Of a DNA stretch of 21,185 bases, positions 13,660 to 20,763 are shown piece after piece. How positions within the stretch are numbered: position 1 is the first letter of the stretch; the number at the start of each line of letters is the position of its first letter. The position numbers and the translations under genes were made by a program. The stretch is from SVTX01 sp045542075 (GTDB lineage: Bacteria > Bacillota > Clostridia > Oscillospirales > CAG-272), in contig JAZQKI010000027.1 in the NCBI GenBank assembly GCA_045542075.1, positions 1 through 21,185 of the forward strand, read 5' to 3'. A model generated the notes under the pieces. It saw only the letters and a program-made list of their open reading frames with translations, was not told where the DNA came from and made no database searches.

Positions 13660-15327
13660 ATGAGTGAGCAATTTGAAAATAATGAAAAAAATGAGAACAT
13701 AACTCCCCAAAAAACAGATAAAAAAACCAATCCTATGCTCCCTATATATATAGGAGCTGCGGCTATTCTTATCTCTGTCATAATAATTGTTGGCGTTGTT
13801 ATATATAATGCGTTCTTAAAGCCCGAGCCCAATGCAGAATACCTTTTCAACGAAAACCTTCTCTGCGTCAAGAACGATGGTAAATGGGGATATGTAAACA
13901 AGAAGGGCGAGTACGTTATAGAGGCGAAATACGACGCGGCCTATAACTTTACCGAAAACGGTCTTGCGCTTGTGGGAGAGCGCAGTGATAAAGGCACGCT
14001 TTACTACGGCTACATCAACACAAAGGGCAATATAGTTGCAAATACAGAGTATCTGGAAGCCAAGGATTTCTCGGAGTGCGGTCTTGCTGCGGTTATGAGC
14101 AGTAGGGGCTGGGGTGTAATCGACGAGAACGGAGAAATCGTCGTAGAATGTGAGTATGAAAGAATAAACATATACGACAGCGGCATCATCACCGCAAAAA
14201 TCGATGAGGTCTATTATCTGATAAACAAAAAAGGCGAACGGCTGAGCGAGGGATATGATATATTGAATTGGCATGTTGATGCCGACGTGGGAGTGGTATA
14301 CCGCGGCGCGAGAGTCGGAATTATCAACTCAAAGGGTAAGGAGATTCTTGAGCCGACCCTTGATTTTGAATTAATCAGCGGCTTTAACGGGGATGGTATT
14401 GGCTATTATGTTGAGGAAGGCAAAAGCGGTATCATAAATGCCAAGGGAAAGAAATTGACCGATGCCGATTTTAACTATATTGATTACTTTAATGAATACG
14501 GTTATTCAGTCGCTATGTATAACGGAAAATATTGTATTATAAATTCGTCGGGCAAAATAATATACAAGGTAGAGGATGACGGATTTATCAGATTGATAGG
14601 AGATATAAATTACTACAATTACAACAGTATAAGAACTTACGGATTTTTGGAGAGCAGCAGAGACAGAAAAAACCTTCGTTTCTTTGATGTATACGGAAAA
14701 GAGCTTTTTGAGATAAGTGAAGACTCCGGTTGGATGCCTGTGGAATACAGATTCTCTGATAACGGTCTTCTACCCATTGTGAATGACGACGGATTTTACG
14801 GATATATAAACCGCAAGGGAGAGATAGCTATCAGCCTTGATTATTCGGTAGCGCACAGCTTTTCCGACTGCGGTATTGCGAGAGTCTATACTTTGGACGA
14901 CGACCAATATAAATTCATCAACAAGAAGGGCAAGACAGTCGGAGAGGGCCACGCTTACGTTAGTAATTGCTACAATGACGGATATGCTATCGCCATCGAC
15001 CTCATAGAAGGTGAGGTAGTGTATAAGGTAGTCGATAAAAAAGGAAAAACAGTATGCGAGCTTGATTGCGACGACGTAATGCTTCCCAATGGAGAAAGCA
15101 TTATGAAGCAAAGCTCGGTAATATCTTATCTTATGCCCTACAGCGAGAGTGGAAAAAAGGAATTTCTTATTGATTACGTAAGAAAAAATCTCTCTGAGGA
15201 GAAGCTCGAAAAATATGGATACAACAGTGCTGAGGAATACGTGGAAAACCTTTTTTCACGCATGACGGATTCCCAGATCAGTCAAATGTTCATTGTTATT
15301 TTGAATGGTGCAACCTATTTCAGATAA
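13660..15327 (+). CDS. Membrane-anchored WG-repeat protein, second of a tandem pair
   Basis: 555 residues from ATG at 13660, chosen by AAAGGAGG nine bases upstream and by alignment with the paralogue (MSEQFENN against MSEQFDNN). The cytoplasmic tail is shorter (about 25 residues, missing the Ala/Glu stretch). One membrane helix (about 26-51) is followed by WG-type repeats in the same order: WGYVNKKG, YGYINTKG, WGVIDENG, VGIINSKG, SGIINAKG, YCIINSSG, YGYINRKG, FINKKG and VVDKKG. The middle (about residues 310-350) has diverged most. The pair arose by tandem duplication including the promoter. Its terminator has been interrupted by a mobile insert. Confidence 0.93.
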   Translation: MSEQFENNEKNENITPQKTDKKTNPMLPIYIGAAAILISVIIIVGVVIYNAFLKPEPNAEYLFNENLLCVKNDGKWGYVNKKGEYVIEAKYDAAYNFTENGLALVGERSDKGTLYYGYINTKGNIVANTEYLEAKDFSECGLAAVMSSRGWGVIDENGEIVVECEYERINIYDSGIITAKIDEVYYLINKKGERLSEGYDILNWHVDADVGVVYRGARVGIINSKGKEILEPTLDFELISGFNGDGIGYYVEEGKSGIINAKGKKLTDADFNYIDYFNEYGYSVAMYNGKYCIINSSGKIIYKVEDDGFIRLIGDINYYNYNSIRTYGFLESSRDRKNLRFFDVYGKELFEISEDSGWMPVEYRFSDNGLLPIVNDDGFYGYINRKGEIAISLDYSVAHSFSDCGIARVYTLDDDQYKFINKKGKTVGEGHAYVSNCYNDGYAIAIDLIEGEVVYKVVDKKGKTVCELDCDDVMLPNGESIMKQSSVISYLMPYSESGKKEFLIDYVRKNLSEEKLEKYGYNSAEEYVENLFSRMTDSQISQMFIVILNGATYFR

Positions 15328-15369
15328 CAGAAATATATTTTTCTATAAACAAAAAAGGACAGAGGCGAA

Positions 15370-15395
15370 AGGGCGGTACTCTTAAGGACAGTTTT
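15370..15395 (+). repeat. Left terminal inverted repeat of the cassette
   Basis: Begins AGGGCGGTACTCTT and ends AAGGACAGTTTT. It pairs with 16522-16547 at about 22 of 26 positions. Confidence 0.75.
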
Positions 15396-15396
15396 C

Positions 15397-15479
15397 AAAA
15401 ATACGGCATATCTCGAAAGGGGATGCCGTATTTTGCATTTGTGGACACAAATGCAGTGCTTGTCAGGAAAATTGACAAG
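15397..15479. other. Three consecutive hairpins in the left end of the cassette
   Basis: Stems are AAAATACGGCAT/ATGCCGTATTTT (15397-15408 with 15423-15434), GCATTTGTG/CACAAATGC (15435-15443 with 15446-15454) and CTTGTCA/TGACAAG (15459-15465 with 15473-15479). The first can act as a terminator in both directions. The close packing suggests a structured RNA or a recombinase-binding end. Confidence 0.7.
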
Positions 15480-15498
15480 TTATAGGTGAACAAAAAAA

Positions 15499-15547
15499 GG
15501 CTCCCTTGTGTAAAGGGAGCTGTCAGCGAAGCTGACTGAGGGATTGT
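15499..15547 (+). repeat. Dispersed two-hairpin repeat, left copy
   Basis: Begins GGCTCCCTTGTGTAAAGGGA and ends GAGGGATTGT. It has two stems, TCCCTT/AAGGGA and GTCAGC/GCTGAC. It supplies the last seven codons and stop of the DUF559 gene (QSLSQLR). It matches the reverse complement of 15893-15943 over most of its length. Confidence 0.9.
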
Positions 15548-15891
15548 TCTACGAAGTGATCAATATATTCGCAAACACCCCGAAAGTTTTTATGTATTTC
15601 TGTATTCGGTATCCTTATAACCGTCAATCCGTATTCTTCAAGAAAAGCGGTTCTTTCTTCATCGTGTTGCTTTCCTTCTTCGGTATAATGCCCCGAGCCG
15701 TCAAGCTCTATGACGAGCTTTGCCTCTGCACAGTAAAAATCCGCAATATACTTACCGAGAACCTTCTGACGAGAAAATCGAACGGGATAGGTGCGTAGGA
15801 AATCATACCAAAGGTGATTTTCTTCTTTCGTCATATTTTTCCGCAGCATTTTTGCGGTTGGAACAATGTCTTTATTATGTTTTCTCTGCAT
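15523..15891 (-). CDS. DUF559 endonuclease-like protein
   Basis: 122 residues. DUF559 proteins are related to very-short-patch-repair and restriction-type PD-(D/E)xK nucleases; their biological role is not settled. Visible here are MLRKNMTKEENHLWYDFLR (15-33), an Asp in KYIADFYC (Asp51) and ELDG (Glu62, Asp64) as the likely metal site, then GxGHYT and VIRIPN. ATG at 15891 is chosen because GGAGGGATTGTA directly precedes it, and it overlaps the NUDIX stop as TAATG. A longer frame upstream is repeat sequence. Both gene ends lie in the inverted repeats at 15499-15547 and 15893-15943, so the gene fills the space between them. Confidence 0.88.
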   Translation of the reverse strand: MQRKHNKDIVPTAKMLRKNMTKEENHLWYDFLRTYPVRFSRQKVLGKYIADFYCAEAKLVIELDGSGHYTEEGKQHDEERTAFLEEYGLTVIRIPNTEIHKNFRGVCEYIDHFVEQSLSQLR

Positions 15892-16406
15892 TACAATCCC
15901 TCCGTCACGCTTCGCGTGCCACCTCCCTTTACACAAGGGAGGCTTGGTGTTAAGCAGTCATTTATCGTGTTGTTTTGTAATATGCAATTCAATTCATATA
16001 AAGCAGTCTTGTTGGAATCCCATTGCAATTTTTCTCTTGCTTCTTTGTATGGGAGCCAAACAAGTTCCGTATGTTCATGAGATAAAACAAGATCGTTGTT
16101 ACATTCAAATCCAAATGAATATTCGGGAACAACATACATGTCATCAGACCAACCGTAAAGGTGTCTGCGAGGGAATATTTCAACGGGAATGTAGCACATT
16201 GACTTTAGTGAAATAATATGATCTGCGGTTACACCGCCTTCTTCTTTTATTTCCCTTTTTGCTGCATCTTTCGGAGTTTCTTTATCTTCTCCGCCTCCGG
16301 CGATAAATTGCCATTGGTCATAATCTGAACGATGTAAAACACAATATACAGGCGTTCCGTTTTCATATTTATATGGGATTGCAAGTATTTGAAATGGTGC
16401 TCTCAT
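15891..16406 (-). CDS. NUDIX hydrolase with repeat-derived C-terminal tail
   Basis: NUDIX enzymes cleave nucleoside diphosphates linked to another group; the substrate cannot be told. 171 residues from ATG at 16406, chosen for AAAGGATATTGTT just upstream; a GTG at 16424 is the alternative. The complete Nudix box Gx5Ex7REUxEExGU is at residues 37-59 (GGGEDKET...REIKEEGG). The N-terminal FQILAIPYK and VYCVLHR, and WLPYKEA later, resemble dihydroneopterin-triphosphate-type pyrophosphatases. The core fold should end near residue 148. Residues 155-171 (SLPCVKGGGTRSVTEGL) are encoded by the dispersed repeat. The stop overlaps the DUF559 start, so the two are likely translationally coupled. Confidence 0.92.
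   Translation of the reverse strand: MRAPFQILAIPYKYENGTPVYCVLHRSDYDQWQFIAGGGEDKETPKDAAKREIKEEGGVTADHIISLKSMCYIPVEIFPRRHLYGWSDDMYVVPEYSFGFECNNDLVLSHEHTELVWLPYKEAREKLQWDSNKTALYELNCILQNNTINDCLTPSLPCVKGGGTRSVTEGL
15893..15943 (-). repeat. Dispersed two-hairpin repeat, right copy (inverted)
   Basis: The reverse complement begins GCCTCCCTTGTGTAAAGGGA and ends GGAGGGATTGT. It encodes the last 17 residues of the NUDIX protein, overlaps its stop codon, and supplies the Shine-Dalgarno sequence for the DUF559 gene. Confidence 0.9.
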
Positions 16407-16460
16407 AACAATATCCTTTCTCACAGGCTACAAATGAACATAAAACAATTTCTATATCCT

Positions 16461-16489
16461 ATTATAACACAAAAACCTCAGAAAATCAA
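16461..16489 (-). promoter_or_regulatory. Promoter of the NUDIX-DUF559 operon
   Basis: Minus strand: TTGATT (16484-16489), 17-bp spacer, TATAAT (16461-16466). The -35 lies in the loop of the hairpin at 16473-16499. The leader is about 50 nt. Confidence 0.7.
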
Positions 16490-16499
16490 TCTGAGGTTT
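16473..16499. terminator. Terminator-like hairpin upstream of the NUDIX gene
   Basis: A 10-bp stem AAACCTCAGA (16473-16482) with TCTGAGGTTT (16490-16499), T-rich on both sides. It may shield the cassette promoter from outside transcription. Confidence 0.7.
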
Positions 16500-16521
16500 C
16501 TGTTTTCTTCTGTCGGTTGGT

Positions 16522-16547
16522 AAAACTGTCCTTTAGGGTACGACCCT
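16522..16547 (-). repeat. Right terminal inverted repeat of the cassette
   Basis: Reads AAAACTGTCCTTTAGGGTAC then GACCCT on the plus strand. Its reverse complement aligns with 15370-15395. Confidence 0.75.
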
Positions 16548-16587
16548 AAAGTCTCTGTCCTTTTTCTGTAGAAAATAATTTTTGCAA

Positions 16588-17355
16588 TCAAAACGTAATT
16601 CTCTTAAGAGACACGGGCTTTGCGCCATCCGTCTCAAAAAGCACCGCCTGAATTTCAATATCCCCCGACGCGGGAACAAATCTCGCGGGGAGATGGTCCT
16701 TCATTTTGCGAAGGACAGCCCCTGTGTCCGTGCCGAGAATTCCGTTCTTCGGGCCGCTCATTCCAAGGTCGGTGACGTATGCGGTACCACTCGGGAGTAT
16801 CTGAAGGTCCGCTGTGGGAACGTGGGTATGCGTACCGAAAATAATGTTTATCTTGCCGTCAAAGTATCTGCCTATCGCGTACTTTTCGCTTGTCGCTTCG
16901 GCGTGAAAATCAAGGACTGCAAGGTCATATTTCCCTTCCTCACGCGCTAAAATCAGCTCAATGCTGTCAAATGGAGAGTCCAAGGTGTCCATAAACGCCT
17001 GCCCCTGCGTGTTTATGCAAAGCACAGAGTATCCGCAGATATTCACGGTTGTATATCCGTATCCGGGTGCGGAGCCGGGGTAGTTTGACGGGCGGATTAT
17101 CTTGTCGGGATTTGAGTCGAGAAAATCGTAAATATCCCTCTTTGCCCAGGTGTGATTTCCAAGCGTGATAAGGTCGATACCGCAATCGAGAAGCCTTTGC
17201 GCATCGGTCGAGGAGATGCCGTGAATATCGCTCGCGTTCTCACCGTTTGCTATGACGAAATCCACCTTTAATTCGTCGCGTAATTTCCATAATTTTTTTT
17301 GGAGATACTCAATGGTGCGAACACCAACGATATCTCCTATCGCTAATATTCTCAT
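16588..17355 (-). CDS. ymdB: YmdB-family metallophosphoesterase
   Basis: In Bacillus, YmdB is a cyclic-nucleotide phosphodiesterase affecting motility and biofilm decisions. This protein is of the same TIGR00282 family; its substrate is inferred. 255 residues from ATG at 17355; the frame can extend five codons to a TTG, but ATG gives the family start MRILAIGDIVG. Metal-site motifs are GDIVG (7-11), ANGENA, GNHTW, DFHAE and GTHTHVPTAD in the usual order. The ribosome binding site is weak (GCGGATATATT). A small GC-rich hairpin lies just upstream. It follows mnmE by 46 bp on the same strand and is probably co-transcribed. Its terminator was the one split by the cassette. Confidence 0.95.
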   Translation of the reverse strand: MRILAIGDIVGVRTIEYLQKKLWKLRDELKVDFVIANGENASDIHGISSTDAQRLLDCGIDLITLGNHTWAKRDIYDFLDSNPDKIIRPSNYPGSAPGYGYTTVNICGYSVLCINTQGQAFMDTLDSPFDSIELILAREEGKYDLAVLDFHAEATSEKYAIGRYFDGKINIIFGTHTHVPTADLQILPSGTAYVTDLGMSGPKNGILGTDTGAVLRKMKDHLPARFVPASGDIEIQAVLFETDGAKPVSLKRITF

Positions 17356-17401
17356 AATATATCCGCGCAAAATGCGCGCCTTTCTATATCAGAATTCAAA
17401 T

Positions 17402-18781
17402 TTATTTACCAACGCAGAAATTTGCAAAGATTTTAGACACTATATCCTCCGCAACAGTTCTGCCGTCAAGCTCTCCAAGAGCCGACATAGCCCCCTCAAG
17501 CTCTGACGCGCAGACCTCAAGCGGAAGTCCGTCTCCTATATACTGTCTTGCCCCCTTGAGAAGCTCAAGTGAGCGGCAGACCGCCGAATGTTGTCTGGAA
17601 TTAGCTATCACGGCGTCTCTGCCCGTGTCAAGGCTGTTATCTATATACACCGATTCCGCAAGCTCGACAAGCCTGTCAATGCCGTCAAGACTTTTTGCTG
17701 ACATCGTAAGATTGTACTCAAAGCTTTCAGCAACAGCCTTCGCCTCCGGGTGAACTCCGATATCGCTCTTGTTGAGTATAAATATTGTAGTGAAATCCCT
17801 GTTTTTGAGGTAATTTACAAACTCAATATCCTCGTCGGAGGGAGAGTTTGAGCCATCAAGCACCGCAAGTACAAGCTCGGCGCGGGAAAGCTCGCTTTTT
17901 GCCCTCTCGACGCCTATTTTTTCAACAACGTCATCAGTTTTGCGCAGCCCCGCCGTATCCGAAAGTTTTATCATCACCCTGCCCAAGCTCGCCGTTTCGG
18001 TGAGAATGTCTCGTGTCGTACCCTCAATGCTTGTGACGATGGCCGCTTCCCTGCCGACTATGGCGTTATATAGCGAGCTTTTGCCCGCGTTGGTCCTGCC
18101 CGCGATGACCGTCGGTATTCCCTCGGCAATAGCTCTGCCCGTCTTATACGTCGCGGCGAGCGACTCAAGTTTCTCTATATTCTCGTCAACCACGGCTATC
18201 ATCTGCTCCTCAGACATATCCGCCAGGTCCTCGTCGGGATAATCTATGTGCGCGAAAACCGACGCAAGCACCGTGCAGAGGGAGTTGTATATTATGTCTG
18301 TCTTTTCCGACAGACTTCCCCTCATGCCCGAGCGCGCAAGAGAGATCTGCTCGTCTGTCTGCGCTTCAAGCAATGAACCGAGAGCCTCGGCAGAGGAAAG
18401 CTTCATTTTACCGTTTATAAAGGCTCTGCGAGTGAACTCGCCCGCCTCTGCCGCGCGTGCGCCCGCATTCAGCGCCGCCGTCAGAACCCTTTGAGTGACA
18501 AGTATTCCGCCGTGACATGATATCTCTACCGTGTCCTCTCCCGTAAAGGAGCTTGGGGACTTGAAGCACACCGCAAGCCCGTCGTCTATCTGCTGCTCGC
18601 CGAGGAATATCCTGCCGTAATAGGACATTTTATGTGTAGCGTCAAGCAGGGATCTGTTTCCCACGGGCTTGAATATTCTATCCGCGACGGCAAAAGCCTC
18701 GCTGCCCGAAATTCTTATTACCGCAATTCCGCCCTTGCCGAATGGGGTGGATATCGCCGCTATAGTATCAAGTAGATTCAT
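17402..18781 (-). CDS. mnmE: tRNA uridine-34 modification GTPase MnmE
   Basis: MnmE works with MnmG to place the (carboxymethyl)aminomethyl group on U34 of certain tRNAs. 459 residues, normal length. The N-terminal folate-binding domain starts DTIAAISTPFGKGGIAVIRISG. The G domain has GRTNAGKS (228-235), GTTRD (254-258), DTAG (275-278) and NKSD (337-340). The C-terminus ends FCVGK, with the conserved cysteine (Cys456) of the CxGK motif. The start at 18781 follows GGAGAATTAT. It is first of an mnmE-ymdB operon; mnmG is not next to it in this window, although mnmE and dnaA lie within 20 kb as often seen near the origin. Confidence 0.98.
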   Translation of the reverse strand: MNLLDTIAAISTPFGKGGIAVIRISGSEAFAVADRIFKPVGNRSLLDATHKMSYYGRIFLGEQQIDDGLAVCFKSPSSFTGEDTVEISCHGGILVTQRVLTAALNAGARAAEAGEFTRRAFINGKMKLSSAEALGSLLEAQTDEQISLARSGMRGSLSEKTDIIYNSLCTVLASVFAHIDYPDEDLADMSEEQMIAVVDENIEKLESLAATYKTGRAIAEGIPTVIAGRTNAGKSSLYNAIVGREAAIVTSIEGTTRDILTETASLGRVMIKLSDTAGLRKTDDVVEKIGVERAKSELSRAELVLAVLDGSNSPSDEDIEFVNYLKNRDFTTIFILNKSDIGVHPEAKAVAESFEYNLTMSAKSLDGIDRLVELAESVYIDNSLDTGRDAVIANSRQHSAVCRSLELLKGARQYIGDGLPLEVCASELEGAMSALGELDGRTVAEDIVSKIFANFCVGK

Positions 18782-18809
18782 ATAATTCTCCGAATTTTGT
18801 TATGAGATA

Positions 18810-18838
18810 AGTATATCATAACGAAAGTATTTCGTCAA
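18810..18838 (-). promoter_or_regulatory. Promoter of mnmE-ymdB with extended -10
   Basis: Minus strand: TTGACG (18833-18838), 17-bp spacer ending in TGA, TATACT (18810-18815), about 28 bp before the start codon. Confidence 0.82.
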
Positions 18839-18860
18839 GGTCTTTGCGGACAAACAAAAC

Positions 18861-18884
18861 GCGCGGGCTCAAATGAGCCTGCGC
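18861..18884 (-). terminator. Intrinsic terminator after the membrane-protein gene
   Basis: GCGCGGGCTC (18861-18870) pairs with GAGCCTGCGC (18875-18884, one G-U), loop AAAT. On the minus strand it is followed by GTTTTGTTTG. Confidence 0.85.
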
Positions 18885-18908
18885 GCTTTGATATGTATTT
18901 AGCTTTAA

Positions 18909-19670
18909 TTATTCAGCTGTTTCCTCTGCGGGAGCTTCAACAGGAGCTTCAACAGGAGTTTCTGCGGGAGCTTCAACAGGAGCTTCTGCGGGAGCAGGCT
19001 CTGCAGCTACTTCAACAACTGCGGGAGTCTTTTTCTTTGTAGCAAGGGTAACGATTCCGCTTACCGCGATCATAACGAGGGGAAGCAGGATAGCTACGAA
19101 ATAGAGATTTGTCTGGGACATCTGTGTCTCGATCGTTGCGCCGCCCGCAATAAGAGGCTTGACGTAGTCAATGGGACCGATGAACAGGTATCTGAGAATG
19201 GTGATAATAAGTGCAAATATCGAGAGAAGCTTGATCTTGAGGCCCTTCATACACTTGAGTATAAGAATAAGTGTGAATACGAAAGAAAGAAGCATCATAA
19301 CGCTTGCAAGGGAAATCATGATCATTCCGGGAATGTTCTCTGCAAAATACTCTGCGTAGAATTCCTCAACGAGCTTGTCAACCTCTGCCTGAGAGCTGCC
19401 GGTGATATACTCGACCTTGAAGAATTCTGTATTGTGGAAGGATTTGATAAACGCGGGTGTGAGAATAGCGTTAAAGAAATTGAAGATTGCCGCAACGATT
19501 CCCATTCCGCGACATTTCTTGTTTGCTATAGCTACTACGATACAGCAAGCAACTGCAAGAAGTCCAAAGACGATGGCTGTTGTTGTGAGCTTGGACGAAA
19601 ATTCCTCGGGAAATCCGCCCTGAATCTGCAATTTAGCGAATGTTTCGCTAAAGGTCTTGAAAAAGTCCAT
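18909..19670 (-). CDS. Uncharacterised multi-pass membrane protein with Ala/Pro/Glu tail
   Basis: 253 residues, not recognised. About five membrane helices can be seen: near 30-50, 57-77, 114-139, 146-165 and 187-211. An outer or inner loop (about 80-112) is acidic and aromatic. After the last helix KKK marks a cytoplasmic face, and a 38-residue tail of Ala, Pro, Glu and Val repeats (APVEAPAETPVEAPVEAP) ends the protein. The start at 19670 has AAAGGAAATTAAAACT upstream. It follows the second SDR gene by 33 bp and probably shares its transcript. Confidence 0.85.
   Translation of the reverse strand: MDFFKTFSETFAKLQIQGGFPEEFSSKLTTTAIVFGLLAVACCIVVAIANKKCRGMGIVAAIFNFFNAILTPAFIKSFHNTEFFKVEYITGSSQAEVDKLVEEFYAEYFAENIPGMIMISLASVMMLLSFVFTLILILKCMKGLKIKLLSIFALIITILRYLFIGPIDYVKPLIAGGATIETQMSQTNLYFVAILLPLVMIAVSGIVTLATKKKTPAVVEVAAEPAPAEAPVEAPAETPVEAPVEAPAEETAE
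18928..18998 (-). repeat. Short tandem repeat coding the Ala/Pro/Glu tail
   Basis: Units of about 12 bases (GGAGCTTCAACA, GGAGCTTCTGCG and variants) are repeated in frame, giving EAPV/EAPA tetrapeptides. It is a likely site of length variation. Confidence 0.75.
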
Positions 19671-19703
19671 AGTTTTAATTTCCTTTCTTCAAAAAAATTT
19701 TAT

Positions 19704-20534
19704 TTATTTTTTCTTTTTGAATTCTTTCATTCCGTTGGTGCTTCCTCCGTCACAAAGCACGTCAACTCCCGCAAGATAGCCGTTTCTCTCGTCCGCAACA
19801 GTGGCGAGAGCAAAACCAAGCTCCTCGGGCTTGCCCATTCTCTCCTCTGCGGAGAAAGGAATAAGCATACCGCCGTCCTCTTTTTCGAGGTTGCCCATGT
19901 CGGTAGCGATAAGTCCGGGGCTGAGAGATACTACTCTGATACCCTTCTTACCGTACTCAAACGCGCACTTTTTTGCATACCATACGACGAAATTCTTTGA
20001 AAGAGAGTAAGCAAAGCCTTTGCGCTGATACTCATCCTTGGGCATACTGCTCTTTTTGACAAGCTTCTTAAGGAAAAGATCCTCGTCTGTCTCAGCAAGA
20101 GCGTATATCTTTTTATTTATAATGAACGAGGGGAGAATATACGCGGAGTTTGAGGAAACGTCCACGATAACACTGCCGGGCTTCATTACCTTTGAAAACT
20201 CCTGGTTTACGTAAACCGTGCCGAGTGCATTTATGCGGAGAATTCCTTCCTGGGTTCCCTTCATAGCGGGGGAAACACCAGCTGAATTGATAACGTTTTT
20301 TACCTCGCCAAGTGACGTTGCAAAAGCTACAAGCTCCTTAACGCTTTCTCTGCTTGAGGTATCACAAGCCTTTGCGTAGGCGTCAAATCCGAGAGCCTTG
20401 AGCTGCTCGACCGCGCCTTCAAGCTTTGATAAGGTTCTTCCCGAGATAACTATTATTTTATCCTTGGGCATAAACTTGGCAGCTTCAAAGCCCATGCCGC
20501 TTCCGCCGCCGGTTATAACACATACGTTTGCCAT
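19704..20534 (-). CDS. Short-chain dehydrogenase/reductase, second copy type
   Basis: An NAD(P)-dependent oxidoreductase of unknown substrate. 276 residues. The cofactor motif is TGGGSGMG (8-15), then NSAG (83-86), VDVSS with the catalytic Ser near 127-128, and Tyr176-x3-Lys180 (YSLSK). An extra stretch between the Ser and Tyr (about 133-170) is longer than in most classical SDRs and resembles the active-site insert of hydroxysteroid-type SDRs (an impression only). The basic C-terminus is KEFKKKK. The start at 20534 follows AAAGGAGAACATT. It is only distantly similar to the SDR at 5565-6365. Confidence 0.9.
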   Translation of the reverse strand: MANVCVITGGGSGMGFEAAKFMPKDKIIVISGRTLSKLEGAVEQLKALGFDAYAKACDTSSRESVKELVAFATSLGEVKNVINSAGVSPAMKGTQEGILRINALGTVYVNQEFSKVMKPGSVIVDVSSNSAYILPSFIINKKIYALAETDEDLFLKKLVKKSSMPKDEYQRKGFAYSLSKNFVVWYAKKCAFEYGKKGIRVVSLSPGLIATDMGNLEKEDGGMLIPFSAEERMGKPEELGFALATVADERNGYLAGVDVLCDGGSTNGMKEFKKKK

Positions 20535-20564
20535 AATGTTCTCCTTTTTTTATTTTACAGTGTA

Positions 20565-20593
20565 ATTATATATTTTTTTTGGTGAAATGTCAA
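20565..20593 (-). promoter_or_regulatory. Consensus promoter of the second SDR operon
   Basis: Minus strand: TTGACA (20588-20593), 17-bp spacer, TATAAT (20565-20570), 30 bp before the start codon. Confidence 0.9.
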
Positions 20594-20653
20594 GGTGCGT
20601 GGAAAAATTTTATTTCTTTTAAGAAATGGAAAGGTATGCTAATGCATAAAGTC

Positions 20654-20726
20654 GGGAATCTGAACCCTCAACTCAAAATTGCAAGCAATTTTGAGTTGTA
20701 TGATTTCTCGCATCCGTAAGGATGCG
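20654..20726. repeat. tRNA-arm-like palindrome, truncated copy
   Basis: GGGAATCTGAACCCTCA (20654-20670) leads into a perfect 14-bp palindrome (20669-20682 with 20685-20698, loop AA), then a GTAA-capped hairpin CGCATCC/GGATGCG (20709-20715 with 20720-20726). The first 17 bases match 20807-20823 at 14 positions. No gene is seen here. Confidence 0.55.
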
Positions 20727-20763
20727 CAAAAAAGGAACAGAGGAGATTCTTGTGGAAGAAAGA

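Larger units (their letters stand above)
15372..16547. mobile_element. Non-autonomous mobile cassette carrying NUDIX and DUF559 genes
   Basis: Imperfect terminal inverted repeats of 26 bases (15370-15395 and 16522-16547) agree at about 22 positions, sharing the inner AAGGACAGTTTT and GTAC. With an AAAG duplication on each side the insert is 1176 bp. It carries its own promoter, two genes on the minus strand and strong hairpins at both ends. No transposase or recombinase is present, so it would have to be moved in trans. I do not recognise the element family. Confidence 0.72.
15350..16565. other. Terminator split by insertion of a 1.18-kb element
   Basis: The left half, CAAAAAAGGACAGAGGCGAA + AG (15350-15371), matches 13508-13529 exactly. 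The right half, TCTCTGTCCTTTT (16552-16564), matches 13530-13542. Joining them recreates the first gene's hairpin. AAAG occurs on both sides (15368-15371 and 16548-16551) and would be the target duplication. Before insertion one bidirectional terminator lay between the second WG gene and ymdB. Confidence 0.85.

Noticed and set aside
15891..15936. Longer DUF559 start (15 extra residues)
   Set aside because: The extension is repeat sequence; GGAGGG six bases before the ATG at 15891 marks the better start.
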